From Plicaturopsis crispa FD-325 SS-3 (Eukaryota; Basidiomycota; Agaricomycetes; Amylocorticiales; Amylocorticiaceae): a DNA stretch of 64,000 nucleotides. The stretch lies in assembly GCA_000827205.1 (NCBI GenBank), contig KN832562.1:529829-593828 (forward strand). Direction: 5' to 3'. The notes under the pieces were generated by a model. It ran no database searches and was not told where the DNA came from. It was given only the letters and a program-made list of their open reading frames with translations. How positions within the stretch are numbered: the stretch's first letter is position 1; every line of letters starts with the position of its first letter. The translations under genes were made by a program, and so were the position numbers. Positions 1 through 11,692 of the stretch are shown here, piece by piece.

Positions 1-357
1 GGTCAAATTCTGTCACTCCCACTAAGGATTTAAGAGGCCTCTGCATTGGTAATCATTGCCCACGCTCCGGTCTAACAGTGCTTCCGTACAACCGGATCCG
101 CTCCAGGTTCAGTGGGGGTCCCCGTACCTCTGCGAGGATGCTGTTAGGTTCCACACCGGTACAAGTATTCACTTGAGTGGGGGTGTCAGAAATACAAGTT
201 CCATCACTTGTACCTGATGCTAGCTAACATCAGTCTAATACACGGACTGGTAGCTCAGTTGGTTAGAGCGTTGCCATGTGTGCTAAAGGTCTCGGGTTCG
301 ATTCCCGGCCAGTGCATGCCTTTTATCCTTTATACAGAATAGGTCAAATTCTGTCAC
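1..357. mobile_element. SINE-like insertion with tRNA-related segment, flanked by 16-bp direct repeats
   Basis: The 16-mer GGTCAAATTCTGTCAC occurs at 1-16 and again at 342-357, bracketing 325 bp. Read on the minus strand, the ABC transporter coding continues through the 342-357 copy (…[11 protein letters not shown]), so the repeat looks like a target-site duplication made in coding DNA. The insert holds a tRNA-like sequence near its right end and no protein. Retroposition of a small tRNA-related RNA is the simplest reading. A tRNA-derived SINE would normally carry the tRNA part at its 5' end, so the internal 3' position is odd. The unit length of 341 bp is not a multiple of three. Confidence 0.6.
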
Positions 358-3300
358 GTCGTATTCATCGAACACGTCAAGTGTGGACCGCAAGGTTCCA
401 CTTAATATGGTAGGGTCCTCTGCTCCAGAAATAAGTCTCTGTTCATTCCTTAGTGATAGGTCACGACTTACGGGGTATGATAGTCAACTTGGTTCTCAGG
501 TCGGACAAGCCGATGTTAGCAATGTCTAGTCCATCGACAAGGATTCGTCCCTCGGTCGCCTCCACGAATCGGAAAAATGACAGAGCAAGAGTACTCTTGC
601 CTATAAGGACATATACATCAATATGCGCACGGGATAACAGACTTGGTAGATCTCACCCGAGCCAGTTCTACCAAGGATTCCAACCTGGATTTCAAGATTG
701 TAGCTTTTCGAACGGATGCATGTAGTAATTACCTACCTTTTCCCCGGGGAGGATGTCGAAGCTTATGTTATGAAGAACACTCGGGAGCTCGGGCTACACA
801 TTATCTGTTGAGTTCAGAAACACTGGGTGCAGAAGTATTGAACGTACTGCATATTTGATCACTAGGTTCTCACACTGGATCTTGCCCTCGGACGGCCAAG
901 TAGGCGGAGGTCGTGGTTCAACAAATTCGGGGGGCTCGCGGGGAAGTTCAGAATATTCTTTCACGCGCTCTAAAGCAACCTGGTGGATGCACAGTGTCAT
1001 TAAAAAATAGAAAAGGAGAATCCCACTTGCTTACCATCGACTGTTCCAAACCAACAAATCGCCGTACCTAAAAAAACACTGTTAGCCCCAGAGGTAGAGA
1101 AGTCATGTTATCTCCCACTTACAAGGAACAGCAACTGCGAGGGCGCAATCAGTAATTTTTACAATGAAAATGACTCAAAGAAGAGCTCACATCGCCTGTA
1201 ATGGTTGACGCGAAGGTAAGAGCGAATCCCGCGGTAGAAGCACTAATGGTGGGCGTAAGGATAGCAACTAATCCAGTTACCCCAACGACAGCCGCCGAGA
1301 GAAGGTTAAAGCGAGAAGACAACCAACGATTGACTGAGCATAATACTGTTAACGGTGGCTTGAAGTTCAGTTGAGGTAGAATGACGCACCACCCCACATC
1401 CAATAGTAAGGGTTAGCGTTCTGTAACAAGCTATGCATTAGTTATTGGACAAAGTGAAGCGAGTGGATAGCTTACAGTGTCGGCACATCTCAGCATATCC
1501 CGTAGAAACTTGGAAGATGCTCCAAATGAGCGCAATATGGTTACCCCTGAGATAGTCTCTCCGTAAATGGAGTAAAGAGGAGACCGAGTAACTGAATCTA
1601 AGCGCCTAAGGTCTCTTGAGGTTTGGCCATAGACCTACACCAAAAAAGTCTGTGAATACTTTCGAAGGGGCCTCAGATTTCTCGGCATACCTTTGCAACT
1701 GAAAGAAAATAAAACTGAGGGGGCATGTCAAAGCAAAACCGAGGAATGTACGTACCACTGTAGTAAAGTATACCCAGGACAATAGCGGCGAATACGAAGG
1801 GCAGCCCACCCACAACACTGATTGTCACGAAAGTGGTCGCAGCAGAAAGGCCGTACATGACACTGCGTCCAAAGTTGTCCGACAAGCTGCTGTCGATGCC
1901 TTCAAAGTCTTTACCAAACCTATGTTCACACATCATTATCAGTCTGAGCCAGTCAAATGATGTGCAACCTTACCTATTAAGGAGGCGACCTCTCGATACT
2001 GTGTCGTGGAAACGAATGTTCGCAAAAAGTACGGTTTCCAATAACCCTATTTTCGCGTTATGTTTGTATAGCAATATTGAAAATCAAAATCTGCATACGT
2101 TCGTAGAGCACCGTCGACGCGTGTATAGAGCCAGAGTCTTGCAACGCCCAAGTGAGCAAGGGGACGCACTAAGTCATCAGTGACGACTCACAGAGAATGA
2201 ACCAGCGAAGTGTGGTAATAATTAAACCGGCCGTGGTGATCTACAGCGTGTAAGATGCAATACGACAGGGACATGAGAGAGCTCGTGCTTACCGCGGCAT
2301 AGACTCCGATGTAGTATATAGGACCCCTTCTATCATCCCCTTCCTGCTGCGCAGCGGACCAAAGTCTGTACGACAACCTGTCAGCAAACAGCCTTGCCTG
2401 GAAGTGCATCGTGCAAAAGCTGACTTTATCCAGCCGTTCTCGAGGACAGGACTCAGGGCAGCCACAACAAGAACACCGCCGAATATCGACCAATACCATG
2501 CGTTGCCACATGCTCTGATATATGTCTCCCATATATCACGGCTGATACGACCAACAGCACATTTCTCTTCCTCCATCAGCTTGCGAGCCGGTTTCTTTGG
2601 TTCGACTTTGGAGTCTGAGAGGGGAGTAGGCGCTGCAACGGTAGAGCTTGACTCGGAGCCTGCAGCCGAATCATGAGCGTCTACGGGAGGTGGTTTCAAG
2701 TCCTCGATGGCTCCTTCTTCTTTTTCGTCTTCGGCCTCCCTTTCCGTGGCACCAGATTGAACTAGCGTGCTCATAACTTCGGAGTTCTGGAAGCCTTCAC
2801 GGTCACCTGCGTACTCAAGTCGGCTACGTTGCGTGTCAGTACCATAGAAATCGAGGACGAGGGGTTCGTCGTACCCGTTTTCAAGAGCGACGACATAGCT
2901 TGCTCCGGGGGCACAAAGCTGTACATGATGAGAGACTAAAATCACGGTTTGTCCTCGCATGAGATCGCCTTTGAGGCATTGGTGGTATAGGTGATGTGCG
3001 GTATGCGCGTCGACTAAAAAGGACAATGAGATATTGAAGAAGACGACGACGTTGATGCTCATACCTGCCGATAAAGCGTCGTCCAATAGGAGAATCGAGG
3101 CTCGCGAATAAACCGCCCGCGCGAGAGAAACTTGCAAAAAAACTGCTCAGCAATCACTAGTATTGGGAGACGCACGGCAACTCACCCCTCGCCTTTTGTC
3201 CACCAGACAAGTTGACCTATGAGACAGATTCAGAAAGAGGCTTCACAATAAGCATCGCTGGGCGCCGCTTACACCTCGTTCCCCTATCTCAGACTCGTCG

Positions 3301-6300
3301 CCGTCTTCCAAGATCTTCAAGTCGCTCACAAGCACCTGATGCTGTAACCACTTTGCAAAGGAACCTGCGATAAGCCCTGGGCCGTGATGCAAAGGAACTG
3401 GGCATTTCCCTGCACAGCCACATACAAACCGTTTGGGCAGCTCGGCAGCTTCGGCTTGCCCGGCACCCTTGCGCTAGCCTTCGGAACTTGAAATTTCCTT
3501 TGCTAATGCCCACTGCCGCCTCGGATGGCTCACGCGCCCTCGGCATCGCTGCAGGGCCCTGCTCGCCGTGCCTCGAGGCTCACATAATGTATTTTTAGCT
3601 CAGTGCAAGCCTTGGAGGGCACACCCTACTCCTCGAAAATTCAGGGAAATTTTTTAAATTACTATCTACTGACGACAACATAAAACGGGCACAAAAAATG
3701 CCCCACATCATCTATGCAGAAGATGTGGGGTTTATGTACACGGGCACACCCTTACCCTCATACCTCCCAGTTATGACCACGGAGACCAGGATTAAAACCC
3801 GGTTGGGTCAAGGTGGGGAGGTACAGGCAGGGTGCATCCGTGCACGCTGGTGCGTGCATGGAAAGCACACATATGACTACTGCGGCACCCAGGACGGTAG
3901 TGTCCTGAGCACCGCCGTAGCCGTACACAAGCCAGCGCGCCGCTGGAGGGACCGGCGCGGTCTACCTCGCTACATGGCGGAGTGCTTCCGCGGACGTGGT
4001 ACTGAGAACGGTCGGCGTTGTGTGGATACACGACGCCGTGACTTTTCCCTCGAGCGCCCTGGCGCTAGCGTATGTGCTACTGCGCGGCGCGAGGGGGGTA
4101 AGCTGCTCGTCATGTTTGCACCACCGTGCAATGGAGGGGTGACGTCGTTGAGCCGTGTCACGCTGTGGTGGCGGTTGTCGTTGTCGTGCTGCAAACGGCA
4201 GGCGAGGTGGGCGCTGGTCGTCACAGCCGGACGTTGTGCTGTAGCGCGATGAGCGCGGTCAAGGTGCTGTGGCAGCCGGGTATTGTGCTGCAGCATGAAA
4301 GGTCGGGGGTCCGTACCCATGCTGAATTATTGCGGGGTCATGCTGCGGCGCGACGGGAGGATTTGGTGGGTAGGGGCCGTGCCATCATGTGGCGAGCTGT
4401 TTTCGTACCAAGCTGCCAGCTGTTGCACACTGTGAGACTGGCAACCAGCGGGTGTGCTCCGCTGTGGGTGCACGCTGGCGCTCCGCGCCGCGAGTCAGTG
4501 AGAACTGAGAAAAAAAAGGAGAAAAGCCGCTGCCGCGCGCGTTCTGCTGCCCAGGGTCGTGCTTTCATACTAGCACGCGGCATTGGGGAAGAAAGGGGGG
4601 AGGAAAAGAAAGGGAAGGAGGCTTACCTATGCCCTGTGCGCACACGCTCATCGGCGACGTGGCAACCCCTACTGAAAAAAAAACTCGGGGGCGACTGGCC
4701 GGCGTCGGTGAAGCGGGCGCTGAGACGAAGCGTAGGAGCGGCAACGCGACGGTGAAGAAGGACGACAGCGGTGAGGCGGCAAGCAGACACGATGCTGGGA
4801 GTGAGCAGAGAGGTTGGAGGATGCGGGCAACAACGACGAGGCTCAAAAACGAACCGTGGGAACGTTGCTCGGACTTCGCCGCGCGGTGGCGCTGGCTCCG
4901 ACAACGCCGACTATCTTTCCTCAACGCTCATAGGGGCGTTTTTTTGCAAATAAAATTGAGATTAGTAGTCGAACATATGTATAGATAAGCTGTACAAATT
5001 TTCAAATTTTTCCATCGCATGAGGAGCGAGTACGATGCGAAACAATGCGACGAGATCGCAAATTATCGCAAACCCACTGTGGCTTTGCAATGAATTTGCT
5101 CTGCGTTCTCGTTCTGTGCAGTATTTCTTCTCGAAAAATTTATATTCGTACTCGGGGGACAGGATTACATGGTCTCCCAGCTTACAGTTTGTATCCGACC
5201 TGTGTGGCCAGTGCTCGACCCCGAATCGCGCTCGAAAGCACAAAGATCGAGCATTCCGATTATCTGGAATGCTCGATCTTCGTGCTTTCGAGCATGATTC
5301 TGTGTCTTGCATTGGACACACTGGTTGGATCTTCTCAGTAAATTTGAATACGGTACAATGAAGCCCTCCACGCATGAATATGATTTTTTTGGATTTAAAA
5401 AACGCGAGGGAGAATGGCATAGCTCGAAATCGTACCCAAAAGCACGCTAAAGGGACAAATTTGGCACCTTTTGATTTACTGGCTCGTTTTTCGCCGTTGA
5501 AAAAATTTAAAACTTTTCGTACAGTACGTGGGACTACCTACGAGCACGAATATATTTTTTTCCGAGCAAGCAGATGCACTGCAAGCTATGGAGAATGGAT
5601 TCGACGCTGGGAGGCCAGCGTTCGGGCGACGCCGGCGGAGTTTGAAAATCAAAACCAACGCGTCGTCGCTGTTGGCTTTGGCTTTCCTCATCGTCGTACA
5701 CGTCGCTCACGACGTTCCGCGCAACGACGCCATCCCACCCCCTGCAACTTCGCAGGGGGTGCCTCCTTATGTATCTTTTTTATTTGTAAGTTTTCTTTTT
5801 CTTTTTCAACCGTTGGTTAACGCGCTAAAACGCGTTTTTTAGCCCACCTCACAACGACGACGACCGCTCCCACCTGTGCCGCGTCCAGGTGCCCCAGGCC
5901 GAGCTCGCCTACCCACTGCGGACGCCCGCGCACCTTCGCGCAGGCTCAGCAACGCCGTGTCCCCATCCCATGGCCCGACCCACGACCACCGTGCCAGCGA
6001 ACCGGCAACCACCACCACCGACGGCAAGCGCGCGAGCACGCCGCTCGCGCTAGGCCGCTCACCACGGCAGCCCACGGCAGTGGGCTCGCGCCTCAACTCG
6101 CCGTCAGCGCGGTACGCCGCAAGGACACGACGCCACCGCACACAACGACACCACCCACGCCCCCCGTAGCAACCCAATCCCCGGCGCATCAGCTCAGGGG
6201 TACAGCAGCACGGAGCGACGGGAAGGAGGGGTGGGGCGCGCAGGTGACACGAGCACGGCGAGGGACACGAGCGCGACGAGGGACACGAGCGCGACGAGGG

Positions 6301-9300
6301 ACGCGCGCGCGGAGGTGCCGCACGACGACAGCGGGCTGCACGGAGCGACGGGAAGGAGGGGTGGGGCACGCAGGTGACACGAGCACGGCGAGGGACACGA
6401 GCGCGACGAGGGACACGCGCGCGGAGGTGCCGCACGACGACAGCGGGCCGCTACGCGGTAGGGAAGAGCACAGCAGCAAAGCGCGCGACGGCGGCGAGCA
6501 CAGCGCAGCGGCAATAGTCCGCTGCGCTGTGTGCGTCGTTTGTTGCGCGGCCTCACCGCCGCTGCTGTCTTCTTCCCGACTGTCGTGTTCGCGCTAACGG
6601 CGTCGGTGGTGCCGCCCTCGTCCTCGCGAAGCCCTCATTAGATACAACATTAATATATTCATTTTTACAATGCCCTACGAGACCCGCCTACCAATAAGTA
6701 TCACAGCCCGATGAGACAAAAATAAAAATCGAAAAAAACACGAAAAAATCGGAATATATTCACGGCGCGTAGGGGACTGTACCGTGTACGCTATCGAAAA
6801 TCACATGTACCGGATGCCCGAGTTGAGCCCGAGCCCGGGCTGCGAGGCGCAAAAATACTTTGAAGTTGCGTTAGGGGCTAACGCTTCCCAGAACAGATGC
6901 CCGAGGTATGCCCGAGGGTGCGCGGCTAGAGTCCTGGTAGGTTTAGGGGCTGTATAGCCGTTTTCAGAAGCCAAAAAACGCGCCAGGATTTGGTTTTGAA
7001 AATTTCCAAGTCCGATCTGCAGATATGCTGACAAATCAGATCCGGTTGGCAGGAGATCTGGTTTGCGCGTTCCTTTGCATCGCGGCCACTGGGTCATTGC
7101 AGGTTCCTTTGCAAATTACTTACAGCAATGGCTGTCACAAGAGCGCATACCTACAACATCGCGGTCAAGGTCATGGGTGACAAAGGGAATTGCAATGAGT
7201 ACCTCAAGCGTCTTCTGATACCTTTCCTGGTCAAACGGCAAGTTGAACAGGATGTTGTCTGTTCAAGGATAAGGCTGACGTTAGTTTATCTCCCAAGATA
7301 GTGTTCACTCACTCACCCTTAATCGACGCATTCCGGAGCCACGCAGCCTGGGGTACATATGCACAGATGCCCTCGACGATCCAATCTTCGGGAGACACTT
7401 CCACCTCGTCGGCGAAATTCGCGAGAGCGTCGGGAGGTGACCGCGGGCACATGCTCTGACCCGTTAGTAGGTCGGCTTCACCTAAGAGCGCCAGCAGAAG
7501 CAGGGTTTTTCCACTGCCCAACTTGCCACAAATGAGGGAAAGCTCGCCACGGGGGAACTGTAACGAGATGTCCTGAAGGATGAATTTGTGCCGAGGGGTA
7601 GGCGCAGCGCTCGGTGCGGCACTTTGCTGAGAACGGTCCTGTGGCCAAGTGATCGTGGCGGATTGAAGCGCGATGATTTGCGATTGATCAGACAGACGCG
7701 GGACGGGGCTGACTTCCGCGCCAAGCAGATACTTTTCGATGCGACGCAAAGAGACAAAACTTTGAAGCATGCTCAAGAATGTCTCCGGAAGTGCGTTGAG
7801 CGCGAATTTCATCTCCGTGAATATCATGATCTGCAACACATGTAAACGAGAGGAGGAAGAAATATGAGAAGCAGCGCACCGAAGTAAAAGCAATAGACGG
7901 GGTCAAGTACTGCTGCCGTATGACGGTAAAATGCCAGAAGCTGACGAGCGTGACGAGGATCGGAGATCCATTCCAGATTGCGTTCCAGAGTGTCTGTGGG
8001 ACAGAGATGTTTCCTGTCAGCGCTAAGTTCAAATAACATGTACAAGGTGAGTATAGCTGACCTCAATTAAGTAATTGAGTTTTTGGTATTTGAGTTCCTT
8101 TTTGCGAATCTCCAAAACCCGCTTTTCGAAGCTGCGTTCCCATGCCATGAACTTGAGCATACGGATACCGCCAAGAATCTGGTATCGATGCACAGGGTGA
8201 GCCAGGTCTAATGCACCAGCGAAGCCGTTGCGACTAACCTCATTCATGAGGGCAACCCGCTCGTCACGGGCTTTCATTAGATTGTCCTGTGCACCCACAA
8301 CAACCTTACCGGCGAAGTGGTTCATGGGCAGGAAGAGGCACGTCACGGCAAGCCCGAAGAAACAGGACACGCCTACATGGCAGGTTAAGCTAAGTGACTA
8401 AATACAAGAGGGGACATGTCACATACCGAGTAGTTTGTAGAGGAAGGTTGATCCGATGATGATTTCAATTGGACTGTCGACAAGACTGAATATATATGTG
8501 CTGAACTCGCTGACACGATTCACGTCGGTGGTCATCAATGTCATTACCTTCCATACGCCGTTAGCATTGCGTATTTTTGTGAGCAAAGGATGGTGTGTTA
8601 CCTGGGCCTTACTCGAAAACTCCGCGTCATCGTCATCAGAATCTTTCTTTTGACCAACCTCGACGGGCTCAGCAGGCTTAGGGCTCCCATCATCGGTTTT
8701 CGCAGCAGGTGCAGCAGCCGAGGAAGCTACATCCTTTCGCACGAGCGTTTTCGCAAAAAGGATGGAGTTCAACTGCAGACGCAGGCGAACCTGAATCGTC
8801 GTTGTCGTCAGCGACCAGACCTGGCCAGTGACTGCGCGTAGAAGTCAGCAAGCTATTAAAAGGATCTGAGAGGCTAAATTACTTAGGTACATAAAGGCGT
8901 TTACAGAGAACAGCCCGATAACCCAGACCCACCCCCAAGACCGATCTGTCCTCTCCGGGTCGGTTTCTAGATACAGCACGAGCCGCTGTAAGAAGAACGC
9001 GGGGGAGTAGAATAGACACGCGACAACGCATGACAAGGCGACCTCGGCGGCAAACGCGTGCATGTTCACCCACGCGAGGGTGTACAATAGTTGCCACCCG
9101 CTCCCCGTCTTCGGCTTCCATGTACCGATTTTGAACTTGGCTGTCCGTAACGCGTGCTTCATCTTGGCATATATGACGGGCGCGCGCATGTTCGCGGGGA
9201 CGATGGGGAGATCTCCAATCTCCAACGAGATCGAGTTGTTACCGAGCATGACCACCTTGGTCGTGTACGAGAAGAAAAGGATTCCCCAAACGGAAGCGAC

Positions 9301-10179
9301 GGTCATACCGCATACGTTGTCGGGATCCATATTGGTCGTCGATGCAAGAGTTTTCTCAGAATATATTTGTGTCGGGGGGAAATGCAGCGCGGGGCCAGCA
9401 GGAGCAGTCATAGAGAGAACTAGTGCAGCAGCGTAGAGCGCAAGTGTGGCGTACCAGAGGTTGCGAAGAGCAGGAAGGGTCTCCAGAATCTTGATGACCG
9501 GTGGGGGTGTCGATGGTAGGATGGACGTGGTGACTAGTAGTACAAAGGCGACGAAATTGAGTCCGGAGAGATGGATCATGGACTCTGAGTGGTAGGGCAC
9601 ATTGTCCTGATTGATAGAGCGCACTGAAAGCACTAGAAGATAAAGCGAGAACGTGCCGCTAAGCGCGTACACTGCGACGCTCTCTCCCTCGTTCAACGAG
9701 GCGGACCACCCTAGCGACATCATTGCGATGAAGACAATTACCGCATACAGGAGCGCGAGAATTATCTTCGTGAAGCGCATCTGCTCACGACATGAATGAT
9801 TGTACATGAATGATTGTACGCCGTCTCAAGTAGCATGAGCACGCACCTTGATCCAGAATTTCTCTGCATCTATGGGATAACCGTCAATCGTATCTTCTGG
9901 CTTTGTCACATCGAATGGGTCCTTGGCCAACGACTCTTCTCCGTTGGCATGGACAGGTAGCTTGATGTCGCCTTCTTTTGCATTCGTCAGCACGAAAAGC
10001 AACAGGCTAATGCCGGCGCAAACGACCAAGGCAATAGCGACCTCGAGCTGGAATCGAGGCATGATGTCGGTGACTGGCAAGAACCTGAACATGTCGCCTC
10101 TATAAGATATAGGACAAGTTGCCGCACAGCACAACCAGGGTAAAGGGCGCCGAACAGCTAGGGTAAAGGGAGCAGACAA
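1..10179 (-). CDS. ABCC-family (MRP/Ybt1-like) ABC transporter, C-terminus beyond the window
   Basis: Full-size ABC exporter, probably moving anionic conjugates or bile-acid-like substrates across the vacuolar or plasma membrane, by similarity to the yeast Ybt1/Bpt1 group. About 17-20 exons read leftwards. An N-terminal membrane region (about 10.1-8.8 kb) is followed by TMD1 (8.8-7.7 kb). NBD1 has Walker A GKLGSGKT (near 7.5 kb), signature NLSGGQKAR (near 3.2 kb), Walker [11 protein letters not shown] and H-loop VSHH. Then come an acidic linker, TMD2 (2.6-1.0 kb) and NBD2, whose Walker A GRTGSGKST is split by an intron near 620-650. The start is uncertain: ATG at 10179, 10092 or 10062; the first hydrophobic helix follows all three. 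Two insertions lie in the gene: one in the NBD1 intron 3342-7202, one in NBD2 coding sequence at 17-341. The second shifts frame unless spliced out, so the locus may be inactive. Family call is secure; substrate is not known. Confidence 0.9.
244..316 (+). tRNA. tRNA-like sequence, probably a degenerate tRNA or SINE promoter
   Basis: A 73-nt segment with a D-arm/A-box (TAGCTCAGTTGG), a T-arm/B-box (GGTTCGATTCC) with a 5-bp stem TCGGG/CCCGG, and an acceptor stem GGACTGG/CCAGTGC that pairs at six of seven positions with one G-G mismatch. The anticodon arm is about one base short and does not form a clean five-pair stem, so no anticodon can be assigned. It lies inside the repeat-flanked insertion, which argues for a pseudo-tRNA or retroposon promoter over a working gene. 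Confidence 0.5.
3352..3398 (+). repeat. Left terminal inverted repeat of the intronic element
   Basis: The first 17 bases equal the reverse complement of 7099-7115. After a diverged stretch the motif GATGCAAAGGAAC recurs in the same place at both ends, suggesting a repeated transposase-binding site. Confidence 0.8.
3701..3730. repeat. Short hairpin, 9-bp stem
   Basis: CCCCACATC at 3701-3709 pairs with GATGTGGGG at 3722-3730 across a 12-base loop. It lies inside the intronic element, next to an A/T-rich stretch. No function is visible. Confidence 0.5.
5183..5335. repeat. Large palindrome, possible nested foldback MITE
   Basis: Two arms of about 65 bp fold around a centre near 5262. The inner 30 bases are almost perfect (GCTCGAAAGCAC at 5230 against its complement near 5280); the outer parts are about three-quarters identical. 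Weaker symmetry continues outward: the stretch near 4990-5015 resembles the reverse complement of 5495-5525, so the original element may have been about 540 bp. No protein is encoded; translations of both strands look alike only because of the symmetry. Confidence 0.6.
6208..6450. repeat. GC-rich minisatellite: two copies of a ~110-130-bp unit with 18-bp subrepeats
   Basis: The stretch starting GCACGGAGCGACGGGAAGGA at about 6208 recurs at about 6339. Within each unit the 18-mer GACACGAGCGCGACGAGG is repeated two or three times. The copies differ mainly by one subrepeat, as expected of slippage or unequal exchange. It lies near the right part of the intronic element. There are no conserved spacers, so it is not a CRISPR. 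Confidence 0.7.
7069..7115 (-). repeat. Right terminal inverted repeat of the intronic element
   Basis: Reverse complement matches the left end: 17 exact terminal bases, then GTTCCTTTGCATC as the subterminal motif. It ends about 85 bp from the splice donor of the host intron. Confidence 0.8.
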
Positions 10180-11692
10180 GTGAGAGGAGGAGTCAAGCCG
10201 CCCTCGACCACGACGGGACCGGAACCTAGTCTACTACCCGACGCGCGACCTTAGTGGGAGGTCGTTTTTTTTAATCGGAGCTTGAACGGCGCCGCGGGGC
10301 TTGAAGTGGTGAGATTTGCAGCCCCTGCAAGCATTCGTTCAGCTCTTCATACCGTCTACGCTCAATATATCTGCTTTCAACATTCGCGTACTCTCTCCTG
10401 GATGCAAATCGATGCCTCAAACAACCGCTGTCTAAAATTGAACGGATGCATCCGCATGCAGCGACTCCAAACCACCCGAGCCCGACCGACGACGAGGCAT
10501 GTCAAGCATAGTGCGCAACTGACAGCTGACGTGCTGTGACGTGCTATTCGGTGCTAGCCTAGACGTGAATGGTAAGCGTCCCCTCATGCCTTGGATTGCT
10601 GCGACGCGCTTGGTTCAAAGAGACCACTTGGCTTGAAATCAGCATCGCGGCTCGCAAAACTTGCTGAGTCCGGCGACTGAGCTCAAGGCACACCTGGATC
10701 GACAGTGGCATAGCGAAGACATTGACCGTTTCGAGAAATCTTGTAGAAGTAAGTCACACATGCTGCCACTCGACGCACAGATTGCTCAATTCTACGCACT
10801 AGCTCGTTTAGAATGCTTTTAACATGACAGAACAAATACGCCTGCGCTCAGCGTGCGCTAAGGTGTTTCACTGACTCAGGCTCGTTGTAGCCCTCTGGGC
10901 CATCTCCCAGTCACGCTGTAATGTGTGCACCGTTGGCTTTTGCCAACGCCTCAGGCTGTATATGATTGGTATGCATCCGAGTCCCCTTGTCATATACTGC
11001 CAAGCTGACATGACCGCGACATCAGAAAGATACCTTAGGTGTCCTTGCTGAACCCAAAAGTCGGATGGTGCGTTTCTCGGTGGAACGGAGGGGAAACACG
11101 ACGCGCACGGACAACTTTCACCTTCAAGTTGTTTCACCGCGTGCGTTAGTCCTGTGGTTTCACTTGTCCTACACCATACAACAAATATCAAACTTGTTTA
11201 ACATTCACAGTAAACATTCACAATACGACTACATTATGGGTAGCTTGAAGAATAGACAGTAGTGCTTGCGGACAACTTGCGGAGGACGCGATTGAGCAGG
11301 CAGCGGCTTGATGCGGCATCTCGCGGCGTGAGATTTTTTGGTCGTGTTTGGCTCAAAACGTGATGTGCCGAAGCTCGGCGACCGACCCATCAGTAAGGAG
11401 GCGCGTCGGAAAGCAGACGTCAGACAAGGATATCCGAGCCCGCGAGGTTTGAAGGAATTGTTTCGACGGATGCTAAGGGAGACTACCGGAACCGCACTTT
11501 ACACAAATTTCAGGACACCGATAACACTCGGCTACTTTGCGATTAGGTCAGGCACAGTATTCGCGGGATCAGAAATTTCGGACTGAGTTTGAAACCACCT
11601 ATGCCGCACGATGCCGTGTCGCGTCCTGAGCAGCGCGGGATGCACGACTTTGCTCAACATTTCACACTTGCAAGCTAAACCTGCGCCTCGCC
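10180..11692. other. Intergenic region, no gene recognised
   Basis: About 1.5 kb between the ABC transporter start and the primase gene, holding the divergent promoters of both. Short open frames on both strands show no familiar motif or convincing splice pattern. A T-run at 10265-10272 is the only low-complexity tract noticed. Confidence 0.5.

Larger units (their letters stand above)
3352..7115. mobile_element. 3.76-kb terminal-inverted-repeat element, non-autonomous, in an ABC transporter intron
   Basis: The left end TTTGCAAAGGAACCTGC (3352-3368) is matched exactly by its reverse complement at 7099-7115. Imperfect similarity continues inward to about 47 bp, including a subterminal motif GATGCAAAGGAAC present at both ends. 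The interior shows no transposase: it is GC-rich, with a hairpin, a large palindrome and minisatellite units. The element lies within an intron whose donor (7202) and acceptor (3342) stay intact, so the reading frame across the junction (…YQKTLE / HQVLVSDLK…) is preserved. No clear target duplication is seen; the outermost TTTGCAAA is self-complementary, so it cannot be told whether it belongs to the element or the target. Superfamily not assigned. Confidence 0.75.

Noticed and set aside
142-229. TGTTAG…CTAACA inverted ends inside the repeat-flanked insertion, resembling tiny LTR ends
   Set aside because: Only 88 bp between the motifs, no flanking duplication of its own, no primer-binding site; six-base inverted matches are expected by chance.
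3698-4755. Long overlapping open frames in the GC-rich part of the intronic element
   Set aside because: Frames are open on both strands at once, Arg/Ala/Gly-rich, lack any motif and coincide with GC bias; no sign of a transposase.
5035-5371. Two opposite-strand proteins that resemble each other
   Set aside because: The likeness is produced by the palindrome: the same DNA read on both strands.
6208-6450. Tandem GC-rich repeats as a possible CRISPR-like array
   Set aside because: Repeats are head-to-tail with no unique spacers, lie in a eukaryotic intron and show slippage-type variation.
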